Positions 46,833-57,901 of a stretch of 64,000 nucleotides of DNA are shown in pieces. Source of the DNA: Salvia splendens. Lineage: Eukaryota; Streptophyta; Magnoliopsida; Lamiales; Lamiaceae. The stretch is from the NCBI RefSeq assembly GCF_004379255.2, contig NC_056040.1, positions 23,820,120 through 23,884,119 of the forward strand. The letters run 5' to 3'. The position numbers were made by a program, and so were the translations under genes. Below the pieces are notes generated by a model that saw only the letters and a list, made by a program, of their open reading frames with translations, ran no database searches and was not told the origin of the DNA. Position 1 is the first letter of the stretch, and each line of letters begins with the position of its first letter.

Positions 46833-47300
46833 TTTCCCGATGTAAGATGCCTCTGCACAAAGATTCAATCACAGTGAATTAGGTAACTATTGAACCTACG
46901 CAATAACGAATCCCCAGCAGCAAATTGCGAACTCCTCACATGGTGAAGAGATTCCGTCCCCAATTATACTTATCTACAACCCTAGTATTCAACTATTACT
47001 CCTCCTCTAAGAATGTATATCTTTGTGTTAATATTTTTCGTAAATACGGAGAATAATTTATCCAGCACGAAAGAAAGCAAACAGAAAAAATTAAAACTCA
47101 CATTCAGAAAAGCACACAGAATCAGAGGGTGTGGAGGCGCAGAGAGAAGGCGTAGTCTTGTTGAAGACGATCTTTGCAGTGGGTTGAATTTTTGGTCTTT
47201 GATGGGGAAAATTGAAAATTCTCTTTTGGTGCTCGATATTCGGTATGTTTATTCATTTTATATTTTGCTGTTTACAATTTTGAATGTCCTAGACGGCTAA
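46833..47300 (-). promoter_or_regulatory. RLF upstream region cut short by a transposon
   Basis: 468 bp between the RLF start and the edge of Harb-B copy 1. A probable leader-intron acceptor (GTGCAG) lies 20 bp upstream of the ATG. All RLF control sequence nearer than the transposon must lie here. Confidence 0.45.
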
Positions 47301-47507
47301 GAGCATCTCCAATGGAGGCTAGCGGACCGGCTAGCCGATTCTCGGCGCTGGCCGGTCTGCTAGCCGAACTATTGTAGGCGACGAGCGGAAAAACGGCGAG
47401 AATTTCGGCCAGCGCACGCCGATTTTTTAGAGCTGGCCGATGCGCTCGCTGATCGGCTAGCCACCATTGTAGGCGGGCGATCGGCCACACTTTTTTTTTA
47501 ATTTTCG

Positions 47508-47530
47508 AAAGACTATATATACGCGATTTG
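47508..47530 (+). promoter_or_regulatory. Core promoter of Harb-B copy 1
   Basis: GACTATATATACGCG followed by GCACGTCATTTTCATTCGCA. The block is nearly identical at 61792-61835 and, reversed, near 58360-58400. TATA box by sequence; the start site is not mapped. Confidence 0.5.
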
Positions 47531-47609
47531 CACGTCATTTTCATTCGCACCGCTTGTTTTAACGAGTTTTCTCTCTCACTTAATTTCTGTACAAGAGCAA
47601 TAAAGCAAA

Positions 47610-48911
47610 ATGGAGAACAACAACGAGTCTACTCCAGTGACGAGTGGGTCTCAAACTCCCACGGTACCCGTGGGAGGTGGATGGGGTCCGATGGTCAGGT
47701 ACTACAACATGTACCCTTGGATGCAGATGATGCCGGGGTGGGCAGCCGGGATGCAGATGATGCCGGGGTGGTAGCCGGGGATGCAGGGGACGCCGGGGGG
47801 ACAATGTCTATCGCCCCAGTCTTGATTTTTTGACTGCTTCTTCGCACACATCGACTCCATCGGAGACGCGGTTCACTGGGTGTGAGACTTTCTCCTTAGA
47901 GGAGTTGGGGATAGATCTCGAGGATGCGGACACTCCCGTTTAAACGGGGGGAGTAGGGTGGGGTCGGGGCGCACCAAAGAAGAAGAAGGGCAAGGGAAGG
48001 GCAAAAGGGTGGTCGGCGAGTCATCGCAGCCGGCTGATGACGACAGCCCGGCACGGAGGAAATGGACGGATGCGGAGAACGTCGCGCTGTCCAAGTCTTG
48101 GGTGAGTGTTTGCGATGATCCCCTCCATTCGAATAATCAGAGGATCGTCAACTTGTGGGCTAAAATATCAACAGCCTACAAGGCATTTTGCCCGGAGGGG
48201 AGGCCACACAGCGGGGAAGAGTGCCGGAAGGGGTGGGACCGAATCAGGGCTGCGGTCTCTCAATTTTCGGGCTTGTACACCAACGCCCTCCGCATGCAGA
48301 CCAGTGGTCAAACTAACGAGGACTGCAGGAGGATAGCGGAGAAAGCCTTCCCCGTGCCCGAGCTTTATAAGGAGTTCACCTACTGGATCTGCTATGAGGT
48401 GCTGATGGACTCCGAGAAGTTTCGGGCAGGTGTCGATGCTGGCTGGCCGAAGAAGCAGTGACTGAACTATGCCGGTGATTACAGCGGCAGCAGCGGCGGT
48501 TCCTACGACCTCCCCGAGGATGTTCAGGAGTTCCCGTCTCCTCCATCGTTTACTCGCCGCACTCGACCGGTTGGTCAAAGGCTGGCGCAACGGGTAGCGA
48601 GGGGGGTCGCCCAGGGGTCCCAGGAGGTCCAGTCGGCATCCCCCCCTGTTGGCAAGTCGCCAACAGAGCTCGCCTTCTTCGCGCGTCAACAAACGCGGGC
48701 TCAGATGCACAAGATCATAGCTGAATGGAGGGCGGCAACTGACCCCGTGGAGAAGAGGTTTCTTCACTCAATGCTCGAGAGTATGTAGGTCGATTTGGAT
48801 ACCGCCTCGGCACAGTTGGGGAGCTCAGACGCGGGCACAGATGCCGCAGATTTGGGGGTCCCAGATAGCGGTGACAACGGCGGCGACGACGGCGACGGCC
48901 ACGAGGAGTGA
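47610..48911 (+). pseudogene. Harbinger ORF1, Myb/SANT-like (trihelix-like) protein, broken
   Basis: The ATG at 47610 opens MENNNESTPVTSGSQTP and a Met/Pro/Trp-rich stretch with a duplicated MQMMPGW motif, then an in-frame TAG. After a frame change the main part (47958-48461) reads RRKWTDAENVALSKSWVSV, NNQRIVNLWAKISTAY and WDRIRAAVSQF, the Trp-spaced helices of a Myb/SANT-like domain. Then LYKEFTYWICYEVLMD leads to a TGA. Beyond it, in frame, SPTELAFFARQQTRAQMHKI and PVEKRFLHSMLESM lead to another stop and an acidic tail ending at 48911. In PIF/Harbinger this protein works with the transposase in nuclear import and DNA binding. Three stops make it inactive. Confidence 0.8.
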
Positions 48912-49249
48912 GGCAGAGGCGAGGGCTCGTGTGTGGAAGAGGGTTTTTTTTTAAAAATTAATATATTTTTTTTAATTAATGTATTTTTTTTAATTTTACT
49001 ATTATTATTGAATTTTCCCGTATCTGTGTCGTAAATTTAATTCCGTATTTTGTGTGGTTGTTAATTATTTGTTTTTTATAATTTTGTTTATTGTGGCTAG
49101 CCTATTGCTAGCCTATTGCTTGTCTAGTTGCTTGTCCTGATGATGTGACAGGAGGAGTTTTTAGTGCTAATGATGTGGCAGGAAGAGTTTGTGGCTAGGC
49201 TATGACTGGCCTATTACCATTCTGGATGCTCTAATACCATTTTTTGTTA

Positions 49250-50854
49250 GGCCATCCACAATGGGGCGCCCTAAGGCGCGCCCTATGGCACGCCACGTCA
49301 TCAGTTTTATCCTCCTACCCCTCACCTGCAATGGGGCGCCCTAAGGCGCGCCCTATGGTGCGCCCTATATGTTTTACTATTGTTTTGTTAATTAATTTAA
49401 ATGTTTTCAAATATATAATGAAAACTAATTACAAAACAGAACGAGTAAATAAAAATCAGCGAAGATTGCATTAATTACACAAAAGTTACACGATTCAAGT
49501 TGGCTAATCTACGCAATTCCCAACTTCCAGCATAGCTCATCGATCAACCCCCGGAGGTATTCGGCTTCGGTGGGGTCCGTACACTTCTTGAGGGCCTTGT
49601 GCGTCTGTAACAACGTCTTCGCCATCGAGGTTGTTGCCAACAACTCATACGCGGCGGTCGTTCGGCTCGAGGTCGGGATCGGCGATGGGGCGGCGACGGT
49701 CGAGGATGATGTCGCCGCCGCCTTCCCCTTGGCCTTCGCAGCCTTGACGCCTATGGGACGCAGGGAGGACATCGGTGTGCCGGAACTCTCAATGTCCTCG
49801 TACGTCCGGTTGAGGTCCACCGGACGAGTTCCGCTTTCGCTGCTCGTGTAACCACCAGCTTCAGTGGTCTTCGTCCTCTTTGTCGCACCGGTGTGCATAA
49901 TCCCGCCTTGGAACTTTTGCTTGTCCCTCAAGAGCGCACAGATGGCCTCATGCTTGAAGTCGTCGTACAGGGACTGGTACGACAACAGCGCTTTAGCGCG
50001 CACGTCGCTCAAGCTCTCACCGCTCCCATGCTCCCTCGAGCACTTCTCGTGCTTCGCCGCGAACAGGTTGACTTGCTTCTTCACCTGATCCCAGCGCTTG
50101 CGGAGCTGCTCCCGTTGGCGCTTGTACGCGCTCGGCGGCTTTGCCGCATTGTAGCGCTTGGCGATGCGCTCCCAGTACGCCACCTGCCTCTGGTTGTTCG
50201 CGAATATCGGGTCCTCCGATATATCCACCCAACACCTCGCCAATACGAGGGTTTCATCCTGCTGGTAGTTCGTACGGCCGGGGGTGTACTCTTCACAATT
50301 GCCCGGAGGTGGCAACTTTTCCGCGCGGTGCCGGATCCGCTTCTTTTTGGCGGGGGCGGAAGCGGCGGCGGATGGGGACTGCGGCAGTGGCCTCGGCGGC
50401 GGCGCGGCGGGAGGGGGCGACGGGTCGGTTTGGAGACGGCTCTATGTCATCCAAACCGTACGATTCCGTACTGAATTCGGGATCGTACTGCGTGTTGGCG
50501 TCGAACGACCGATATTCGTCGGGTTCTGTGCCCGGCCAACGCGCCTCACCAAACATCGGACTATTGGGACTTGAATCCATTTCGTAGTAAATGTGAGTTT
50601 CGAGAGTGGAATCGTGAAATGAAATGTTACAAATGAAGGTGGGGTATGGGTATTTATACAAAAAAATCAAAACGCGTGCCATCGTCCGCCGAGCCCACAA
50701 TGGGGCGCCCGATGGTACGGACGATAGGCCATCGTCCGCGCTTCTTTCGCGGACGATGCATCGGGCGTGGGCGTAGGGCGCAGACGATGGAGGGCACCCA
50801 CAATGGAGGCATCGTCCGCGCCCGAGGACGAGGGGCGCCCCATTGTGGGTGCCC
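49250..50854 (-). mobile_element. PIF/Harbinger element Harb-C (Myb-like gene only)
   Basis: Ends GGCCATCCACAATGGGGCGC and, reversed, GGGCACCCACAATGGGGCGC, flanked by TTA at 49247-49249 and 50855-50857. It sits only 16 bp from the end of Harb-B copy 1. The GC-rich end repeats contain GGGCGCCC palindromes. One ORF1 gene on the minus strand; no transposase. Confidence 0.88.
49509..50580 (-). pseudogene. Harbinger ORF1, Myb-like protein with one frameshift
   Basis: ATG 50580 opens MDSSPNSPMFGEARWPGTEP. Within a Pro/Ala/Arg-rich stretch near 50370-50400 the frame must shift once to reach APAKKKRIRHRAEKLPPPG (an NLS-like run). From 50315 it is open for 268 codons: TNYQQDETLVLARCWVDISE, NNQRQVAYWERIAKRYNAA, QLRKRWDQVKKQVNLFAAKH and SLYDDFKHEAICALLRDKQK, a Myb/trihelix-like helix set. 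A Ser/Ala-rich hinge and the end EAEYLRGLIDELCWKLGIA follow. The long intact frame with one slip suggests recent decay. It could also be read as a host trihelix gene, but its place between Harbinger ends argues against that. Confidence 0.8.
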
Positions 50855-52010
50855 TTATGCATATTTACACATGTGTTGGTACTATAATTTTAGTATAACA
50901 ATGAACTGCCTCAAAAGTCCCTAATTTTTCGGATTGTCACACTACAGGTCTCTAACAAAAAAAATATCACTGAAAGATCATAACCTTAAATATAATCACA
51001 TATTGTGTATTTGTAGCAATTTATCGGACCAAAATGCCCAAATGGCTTAAAGGGCAATTTAGTCAGATGACCACCAACCTGCACACCTACTATGTGCATA
51101 CCTGCAGACTTATTTCCTATGATGCACATTTCAAGGTCAATTTATCTCTCTCTTCAATTCATTTCTCTCAGTTTGAGAGAGTTTTTGTTCTCATTTTCTC
51201 TGGTTTTTTTAGTGTGCTTCACCTTCATCTTTGACGATCTATATTCACGCCGTTTTTCGACGGCACATATGTCTTGTCCTCCATCAATAGTGTCCATGAT
51301 TTTGATGAGCGGGCACCTCATTATGGAAATAAACTTGACCGGAGCGACTTAGTTGTGAACACAAAAAAGACTATCGAGAGATTTTGAATTTCTTTTTCAC
51401 GGTTGTTACAATGGAATATTCATAACGGTTATAAAATAAGAATAGAAACAAACATTTTAGTGACTTCAGACTTGCTAATTGTGTTTATTTTAATTATCTC
51501 CATTTCGGATTTATTTTGTACTCTGTCTCTGCACTTTAATTTTAATTTTGTCTGAATTGGTCAGTTTATTTACCTTAATTAGAACTAAAACCGTCTGTTC
51601 TTATTCTATAATATTCTCGTGGGTGGGTGGGGTATGATATTTATATGTGGTACGGAACATGAATATGAACCGTGAACTCAAATTGAAAAAAAAAATCATT
51701 ACAAATTAGATGGACGAAAGAGAGTAGCTAGTTGGTGAAGCTTATTTGAATGGTGGAGTGGAATGTTTGAAATTTTATAAATAATCTTATGTATGATTGT
51801 ATGTTGTGTGTTGAAGGTGAAGGGTCGTTGGAGAAAGAAAAAAAGGTGAAGGGTTGTTGGAAAAAGAAAAAGAAAAAGAAAAAGAACTTTCACAACTCAG
51901 TCTCTACTATTTATGTCAGACACAATAAGGTACAGCAGCTGCAGAGCAGCATGCAGGCCGGCATTGTCATCATTAAGGGTTTTTGACCAAAATGTCCTTT
52001 TAGAGCCTAA

Positions 52011-52946
52011 GAGCATCTGTAACGCAAGGGGCCGTGCCGCATCTCGCGAGTCCCGGCCCGTCCCGAGCGTTGCACAGAGGAGAGTCACGGCCCAGGCCGG
52101 TCCCGGGGCAGCGTTCCCGGCCTGTCGCGCGTCCCGCGTCTCGGCCTGGGACGGCGTTGCACGGTGACGGGCCGCAACTGTAGAGTCCCGGCCTAGCGTT
52201 ACACGCTCCTCGGGCCCGGCCGCAACCAATTTTTTTTTTTAATTCGAAAAAATGCCTTCACGTCAAAGAATCTTCGAAGATCAAATGTCCCGGTCATTAG
52301 CAGAGGCGCTACCGGCAATCCAAGAAGAAATCAACAACGAAGTTGAACGCTACCAAGCTGTTATTCAAGCTTGGAACGAACAACAAACCCGGGTATCACG
52401 TATCATAATGTCCCGGTCGTTATGCATGTATCATAATGCATAACATGATCGTTGAGGACGAGCAAGATAACGTCACTTTGTGGAGCGACGATCCGCTCGC
52501 CAGCACCGGGAGCAACTACGTTGTCACCGAGCCGCCCGTGCAGGGCCTTCCTCACGACATCTGCAATGTCATGGCCCGTTCAGCTGCGATGCGCCAAGAG
52601 GAACAACACACTCGCCTCCAAGCCGATCTAATCGAAGAAATTTGGACTCGCACCAACGTTTTCCAGCATTGACGTTATGTTTTTATGTATTTTATTTTCA
52701 GTTTTAAAATTTCTATGTTGTAATTTTGCAGTATTCGATGAAATTAAATTTTCCGTGTTATAAATTTCCAGAGTTTTTTATTTTATGTTCAAAATAGGTT
52801 GGAGTTGTGAATAGTGTCATTTATTAGTTGCGGCCCGGGCCGCAACCTGCAGGGTTACAGCAGTTGGGGCCTGGGCCGCAACTGTAGAAGAATGATGACG
52901 TGGAGGGGACTTGGGGCAGGAAATGGGGACGGGGTTAATGATGCCC
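52011..52946 (+). mobile_element. PIF/Harbinger deletion derivative Harb-D, inside the MULE
   Basis: Ends GAGCATCTGTAACGC and, reversed, GGGCATCATTAACCC, with TAA on both sides (52008-52010 and 52947-52949). It retains a 5' leader, the first codons and the last quarter of a transposase. Confidence 0.82.
52252..52672 (+). pseudogene. Harbinger transposase remnant: N-terminus fused to C-terminus
   Basis: ATG 52252 opens MPSRQRIFEDQMSRSLAEAL. After about 55 codons the sequence jumps to MHNMIVEDEQDNVTLW, the segment just after the catalytic Glu in the relatives at 27640 and 62900, and ends RLQADLIEEIWTRTNVFQH at 52672. The whole DDE core is deleted. A 17-bp repeat (ATGTCCCGGTCRTTA) at 52285 and 52409 may mark the deletion. 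Confidence 0.78.
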
Positions 52947-53169
52947 TAAGGTGTTTTAGTCAGAAAAAGCATAATTTGTGATTATATTTAACGTTAGGGT
53001 CCTCTAGGACTATTTTTTTGTTAGGGAGACCTGCAGTGTCACAACCCGAAAAGTTAGGGACTTTTGAGGCAGTTCACTCTTAGTATAAAATTAAGCATTG
53101 ATTTTTATAAGTATTTCCTTAATCATTATTTCTTACTCCGTATTTGGTAGTACTATTAGACTTTTATGT

Positions 53170-53945
53170 AGTATGTAGTACTTCGTTCTAAAAAATTGAA
53201 ACTTTTAAAATGGTGTGAATTTTAATGTAAAATTAATAAAGTAAAAGAGATTAAGAAAAATATGTTAGTGGAAAATAGATCTCATCCCATTAGAGCATCC
53301 ACAATGAGATATAGTCCGCACCATATCCCGCCCTAAACCAATTTATAGCAATGTACGTCAGTATTTATAGTCATACTCATTCACCTACAATAGGGCGCTC
53401 TATAGCCCGTCCTATCTTTTTTAACAATTATTTCGTGTTTCTTTTTAATTTTTATTTTCGAATAAAATATAATAGCGAAATATTCATAAATCATTATGAA
53501 AATCTTCATTTTATTAAAAAGCCGAAAAAGTACAAACGTGAAATACTAAAAAAACTATAAATATTTACGGCGTGACCAAATATCTTCAATGAGAAGTGAA
53601 TTGGGAAAAGAAACCGGAAGGCGTGAGAAATGAAAATAAACTATGTTGTATTTATAGAGTGGAAAATAAAACAAAAAATAAAATAAATTAGGAAACCATA
53701 GTCTGAGCTATTTTCCGGGTGCCCGCAATGGCGGACTACACATTGGGCGAGTGTATGGGGCGAGGCTTAAGGCAGCCATCCGCAGTGACGGACTATAGTC
53801 CGGACGGTGCATAGTACGAGGTATAATCCGCCACATTGCAGATGCTCTTAGAGAGAGAAATTTTCTTAAATAGAAAGATTTTATTTTTAAGGGATTGACC
53901 AAAAAGGAAAGAGTTTCTAATTTTAAGGGACAGATGAAATATTAT
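53170..53945. mobile_element. Stowaway-like MITE interrupted by a Harbinger MITE
   Basis: The flanks of the Harbinger MITE at 53293-53847, left (CTAAAAAATTGAAACTTTT) and right (reversed, CTTAAAATTAGAAACTC), are imperfect inverted repeats of a Stowaway-type hairpin. The ends are worn, so limits are approximate. Confidence 0.4.
53293..53847. mobile_element. Harbinger-type MITE
   Basis: Ends GAGCATCCACAATGAG and, reversed, GAGCATCTGCAATGTG, with TTA at 53290-53292 and 53848-53850. 555 bp, non-coding, AT-rich middle. Confidence 0.82.
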
Positions 53946-54350
53946 ATTTTCAAGTAAATAGAGAATAAAAAAAAGTTGTGTTAATTATTTTTAATAGTTT
54001 AGATATTCTATTTATGTTGAAGGGACAAATTTCTCGATGGATAAGTTGGATAGTTGATCATTTCGGTCATGTGTAGCTCTTACACTTAGTGTGGATTCTT
54101 AGAATTCTCTATTAGTTCCATCTCTCAAGAAAGACAAATACTATTGTGAGTCCACTGAGTCCTTTAATACTGTGGAGCAGATAAAGTTGAATTAGGATTC
54201 GAAAATACCTAATTTTGACCCATAAATCGTGAGTCACCTCACTCGGCTGAGTGGCATGTCGTCAATACACCACTCACTTAAGTGATGTGCATTGGGGATG
54301 TCGACTCCCACTCACCCGAGTGGCTTATCATTGACATCACACTCGGGTTA
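53946..54350. other. Spacer with repeated CACTC-GAGTGG motifs
   Basis: No gene. From 54235 to 54350, and again after the hAT MITE at 54760-54810, short CACTCGG / CCGAGTG motifs recur, so the MITE at 54359 landed inside an older low-order repeat. Confidence 0.45.
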
Positions 54351-54358
54351 GTGGGATG

Positions 54359-54732
54359 TAGACCTGCCCAAGGTTTACCGAACCGGCGGTTAAAACTGAA
54401 ACCGTAACCGTGAGAATTTATCTTAACCGAAACCGTCGATTTTTGAACCGTAGTTCAGTTCAGGTTCAAAAATTTTTGAACCGAAACCGTGCCGGAACCG
54501 TGAAAAAACCGTGAAACGAAGTCGGAACCGCAAAAAACCGGCGGTTTAGAACCGTGAAAAACTGGAAAAAACCGTCGAAAAACCGTCGGTTCGGAACCGA
54601 AACCAGTGGTTTTGGAACCGGAATCGTAACCGCAAAACACCCTCGCGGTTCGGTTCCAGTTCGGCAATTTTCAAAACTGGAAACGACGGTTCCGAACCGT
54701 AATCGCCGGTTCCGGAACTGTGGGCACCTCTA
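54359..54732. mobile_element. hAT-type MITE with 8-bp target duplication
   Basis: GTGGGATG occurs at 54351-54358 and 54733-54740. The ends TAGACCTGCCCA and, reversed, TAGAGGTGCCCA are inverted. The interior is full of AACCG and ACCGGCGGTT motifs like those at the ends of the large hAT element at 11092, so it may be a non-autonomous relative. 374 bp, non-coding. Confidence 0.85.
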
Positions 54733-54835
54733 GTGGGATGCACTGCAAACACCAACTTTCACTTGACCGAGTGACTTATTGTCAACATTCCACTCAGTCG
54801 AGTGACATGGTCTTGACATGATTTGGCGTTCTTTA

Positions 54836-55717
54836 GGTCATCCACAACGCTGTCACTATACCGTCCCTTTAAACACTATTTGCGGGCCCCACTGTACTTT
54901 TTTACCCCATCCCTTAACTAAGGGACGGAACCTGCAACCCTCCGTTCCTTAACCGTCCCTTAAATTACTATTCATTCAATTTCATTTTTTTATTTTTTTT
55001 CCAACAAATTCAATTAATAAAAAACACACTTCATTAACAATAAAATAAAATTACAGCATAAAATAAAAATACAACTTAAAAGTTAAAAAATTTAAAAAAC
55101 ACAAAATTAAAATCCTAAAAAAAATAAACGTGGCATAATTTAAAATACAATTTTATAGAAAATAAAAAAAATACTCCACCAGCGAATCATCTCCCGAAGG
55201 CGGTGGAGGTGCACTAAAGCCGGTAGGAGGCGGAAGACCAAGTTGTGCTGCCACCGCCGGAGTTTCCGTCGCTGGCCATTTTGTGATGAGATGTTAGATG
55301 AAAATTGCAGAGGAAATGGAGATGATTTGGGGAGAGAAGATGTGTAGTTGTGTGTGAAATGAGGATGAATTAGGAGTATTTATAGAGTAAAAAAATTTAA
55401 AAATAAATAAAATAAAAAAATAAAAACGGCTAATTAAACGGTAATATTACCGTTTACAATTTTTATTTATTTTTATTTTTTTTAAAATTCGAATTTAAAA
55501 AAATAATTTATTGCGTCAGCGTAACGATGCCTACTCGCGGGCCGGCGAGTGGGCGTCACGCATGGTGCCTGGGCGCGCCACGTCGCCTCGGCGCGAGGCG
55601 AGACGGCTCGTCACTAGACGGGCTGGGGACGAGACGGGGCGCCGCAACGCGTCGCCCCGCCGTCCAGTCCCTCCGTGACGGAATGCGGGACACCCGCGTA
55701 ACGCATTGCGGGTGCCC
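54836..55717 (-). mobile_element. Harb-A, copy 2 (reversed, non-autonomous)
   Basis: TTA flanks at 54833-54835 and 55718-55720. The ends GGTCATCCACAACG and, reversed, GGGCACCCGCAATGCG are worn. The order of blocks is the mirror of 40822-42058, with the GC-rich block (GGGCCGGCGAGTGGGCG) on the right. It lacks the 73-bp array. A 22-codon stub opening MASDGNSGGGSTTW at about 55280 on the minus strand is probably the relic of a gene start. Confidence 0.8.
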
Positions 55718-55926
55718 TTATTCCTCTGAACTTAGTCCCCTTCTCTATATTTTTTCATGCTACAATGAGATTAAACTGTCAGCAAGTGAATTAAAAAAAC
55801 TACCAGCAAGTGAATCTATGTAAAAACTTAAAAATAGCATAAGATTAGTGAAATTATTATTAGTTTACAAAACTCTAGACAATATGAAAATTATTATTAT
55901 TAGTGTCAGTAATTTTGATTTTGCAG

Positions 55927-56898
55927 TTAATATTAACTGTTAATTCCACAATAGTGTTCAAGATTACTGATTTCGGAGCAAAACAGAAACAAGACATCAA
56001 TGAGCAAGCATGGAATGAGGCCGTAAAATCAACAAAGGCAACTCAAGTCTTGATCCCACGAGGGGATTGGAATTTGAGCCAAGCGTTGCTATCGGGGCTG
56101 AACAAGGCCCCGATTAATCTGGAGGTCCGAGGCCATCTTAAAGCGTATCCGAACCCGGCCAAAATCCCTGAGAAGAAGAAGGGGTGGATCGGCAATCAGC
56201 AAAGTGGACTACTTGACCATCTCGGGGGGCGGCATCCTCAACGGGCAGGGGCGAGAAGCATGGAAAAACAATGACTGCAAGACAAACGCAACCTGTGAGA
56301 AGCCCACCATCAACAATTCAATCATCCAAGATGTCACCACCAAGAACAGCAAGTTCTTCCATGTCAACTGCATCTCGAGCCGCAACGTCACCTTCCAGCG
56401 CTTCACAGTGCTCGCCCAGCCCCAACACGGATGGCATCCACATCGCCCGGTCCAGCAACATAACAGTGATCGACTCCGTCATCAAGACAGGCGACGACCT
56501 CAGAGACGTGGTCATCAAGAACGTGGCATGCGGGCCCGGGCACGGAATCTGCATCGGGAGCCTGGGGAAGTACTGGTATGAGAAGGACGTGAAGGGGATA
56601 AAGGTGGAGGGGTGCAGGCGTGCAGCTTCAACAACACCACAATACCACGGTCTCGGATATCCACTTCATCGATCTCACCATGGTCAATGCGGCCAACCCC
56701 GTCATATTTGATCAACAACGTCACAGGCACCAGCGCCACCCAGAATGTAATCACGTTCAAAAAGTGAAGATCGATCTGAAATACGAGGCCAAAAAGGGTG
56801 GGTTCGTCGGCTACTACAATTTGCAAAAACATCACGCCCAACTTCACCAAGCAGAATCCCCCCCTCTGCCCTTCCAATTCAGTGTTTTATTTACTTAA
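55927..56898 (+). pseudogene. Polygalacturonase (GH28), multiple frameshifts
   Basis: It begins after an acceptor-like TTTTGCAG at 55926. Frame 1: KITDFGAKQKQDINEQAWNE and VLIPRGDWNLSQALL. Frame 2 from about 56204: [19 protein letters not shown] and [14 protein letters not shown]. Frame 3: [20 protein letters not shown] (the NTDGIH motif) and [20 protein letters not shown], then [13 protein letters not shown]. Further frame changes follow through [20 protein letters not shown]28 enzymes cut homogalacturonan in cell walls. The Cys of the GDDC motif and the following residues are deleted and the RIK motif is absent, so it is catalytically dead. The signal-peptide exon and normal C-terminus are not seen. 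Confidence 0.85.
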
Positions 56899-57898
56899 GC
56901 AATTTTTTTACCAGTTTATGGATAATTATATGTAGCGCTTCATTGCGACTTACTTTTGTTCTTCTGTTTTTCGCATGTCAAATTAATTTGGAATTTTCTT
57001 TCAAAAAAAAAAAAAGTTACCACGGTTTGATTCACATCACCATGACGATAGTTTTCATTAGGTACCACAAAAATGAGAACTCAAGTTTATGGATCCTAGT
57101 TACGTAGTTCACTTTATTTTTTCTTTCAATTTAAATTTATTTATGGGTTATATACTTTTATTTTATATTTAATATTGTGAATTTTTTTGTTATGTACTCT
57201 TCGTCCTAACGAGATAAAATAAAATTAGAAGAAAAATAAAGTACTCCAGGAAAATGCGTCATTTAGCCTTAGAAATTTCAAAAAAGAATAAGCCTCATTA
57301 AGTTAGGTTGAAGGGAATATAATAAGTGGCATGATTAATTATTGTCAAAAAAAGAACATGTGTTATTGTCATTTAGTCTAAGACATTTCAAAAAAGAACA
57401 AGCTTCATTAAGTTAAGATGAAGGGAATATAATTTTACTATTTAAATTTTTTTGTTTTCATTTCATAACAATGGACCATAGTTTTACTAAATCATTGCAC
57501 TTATGTTCTTATAAATTTACATACTATAAAGTTGAGACATTCCTCGGAGGAGTAGCTAATTTTTTATGGTTATGCCGAATATGTATTCTTTTCTGTGACC
57601 AATTCAGCAAGGAAATCTACACCATTTTCTTCTGATCCTGATTCCTGACCAAGTCTCAACAAATTTTCCGGTTTTTCTCATTGCATTTTGACTTGGACTG
57701 GAATTGTATGAACAATTAATATGTATGGATTTCGTGTGAACAACTCTTACAAATCTTCTTCCAGTTATACTCCCTCCAATCCACAATCACACTGGTAAAG
57801 GCAGAACGCAATTTAAAAAAAATTGTGTTAGATAAGTTACTCCATATAAAAACAAATAAAACAAGAAATTTGAAAAAAGTTTTTTTTTTTATTTCCTT
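56899..57898. other. AT-rich spacer with a short direct repeat
   Basis: No gene. A 66-bp segment (containing AAGGGAATATAAT) is duplicated at 57258-57323 and 57368-57433. Confidence 0.5.
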
Positions 57899-57901
57899 TT
57901 A

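Larger units (their letters stand above)
47301..49231 (+). mobile_element. PIF/Harbinger element Harb-B, copy 1 (Myb-like gene only)
   Basis: Ends GAGCATCTCCAATGG and, reversed, GAGCATCCAGAATGG, with TAA on both sides (47298-47300 and 49232-49234). A TATA-type promoter block (CTATATATACGCG near 47513) and the 3' AT-rich block with CGTAAATTTAATTCCG are shared with Harb-B copy 3 at 61527. The only gene is the decayed Myb-like ORF1; there is no transposase. Confidence 0.88.
50899..53079. mobile_element. Mutator-like (MULE) non-autonomous element with a Harbinger inside
   Basis: A perfect 9-bp direct repeat TTAGTATAA flanks the element (50890-50898 and 53080-53088), the target length of Mutator transposons. 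The long imperfect inverted ends run at least 110 bp: left CAATGAACTGCCTCAAAAGT and CCCTAATTTTTCGG; right, reversed, GAGTGAACTGCCTCAAAAGT and CCCTAACTTTTCGG. Removing the nested Harb-D (52011-52946) leaves about 1.2 kb with no credible gene. An A/G-rich run (AAAAAGAAAAAG) lies near 51865. Confidence 0.85.

Noticed and set aside
49893..50474. 193-codon plus-strand frame opposite Harb-C ORF1
   Set aside because: Shadow of the minus-strand Myb-like gene in GC-rich DNA; the minus frame has the domain pattern.
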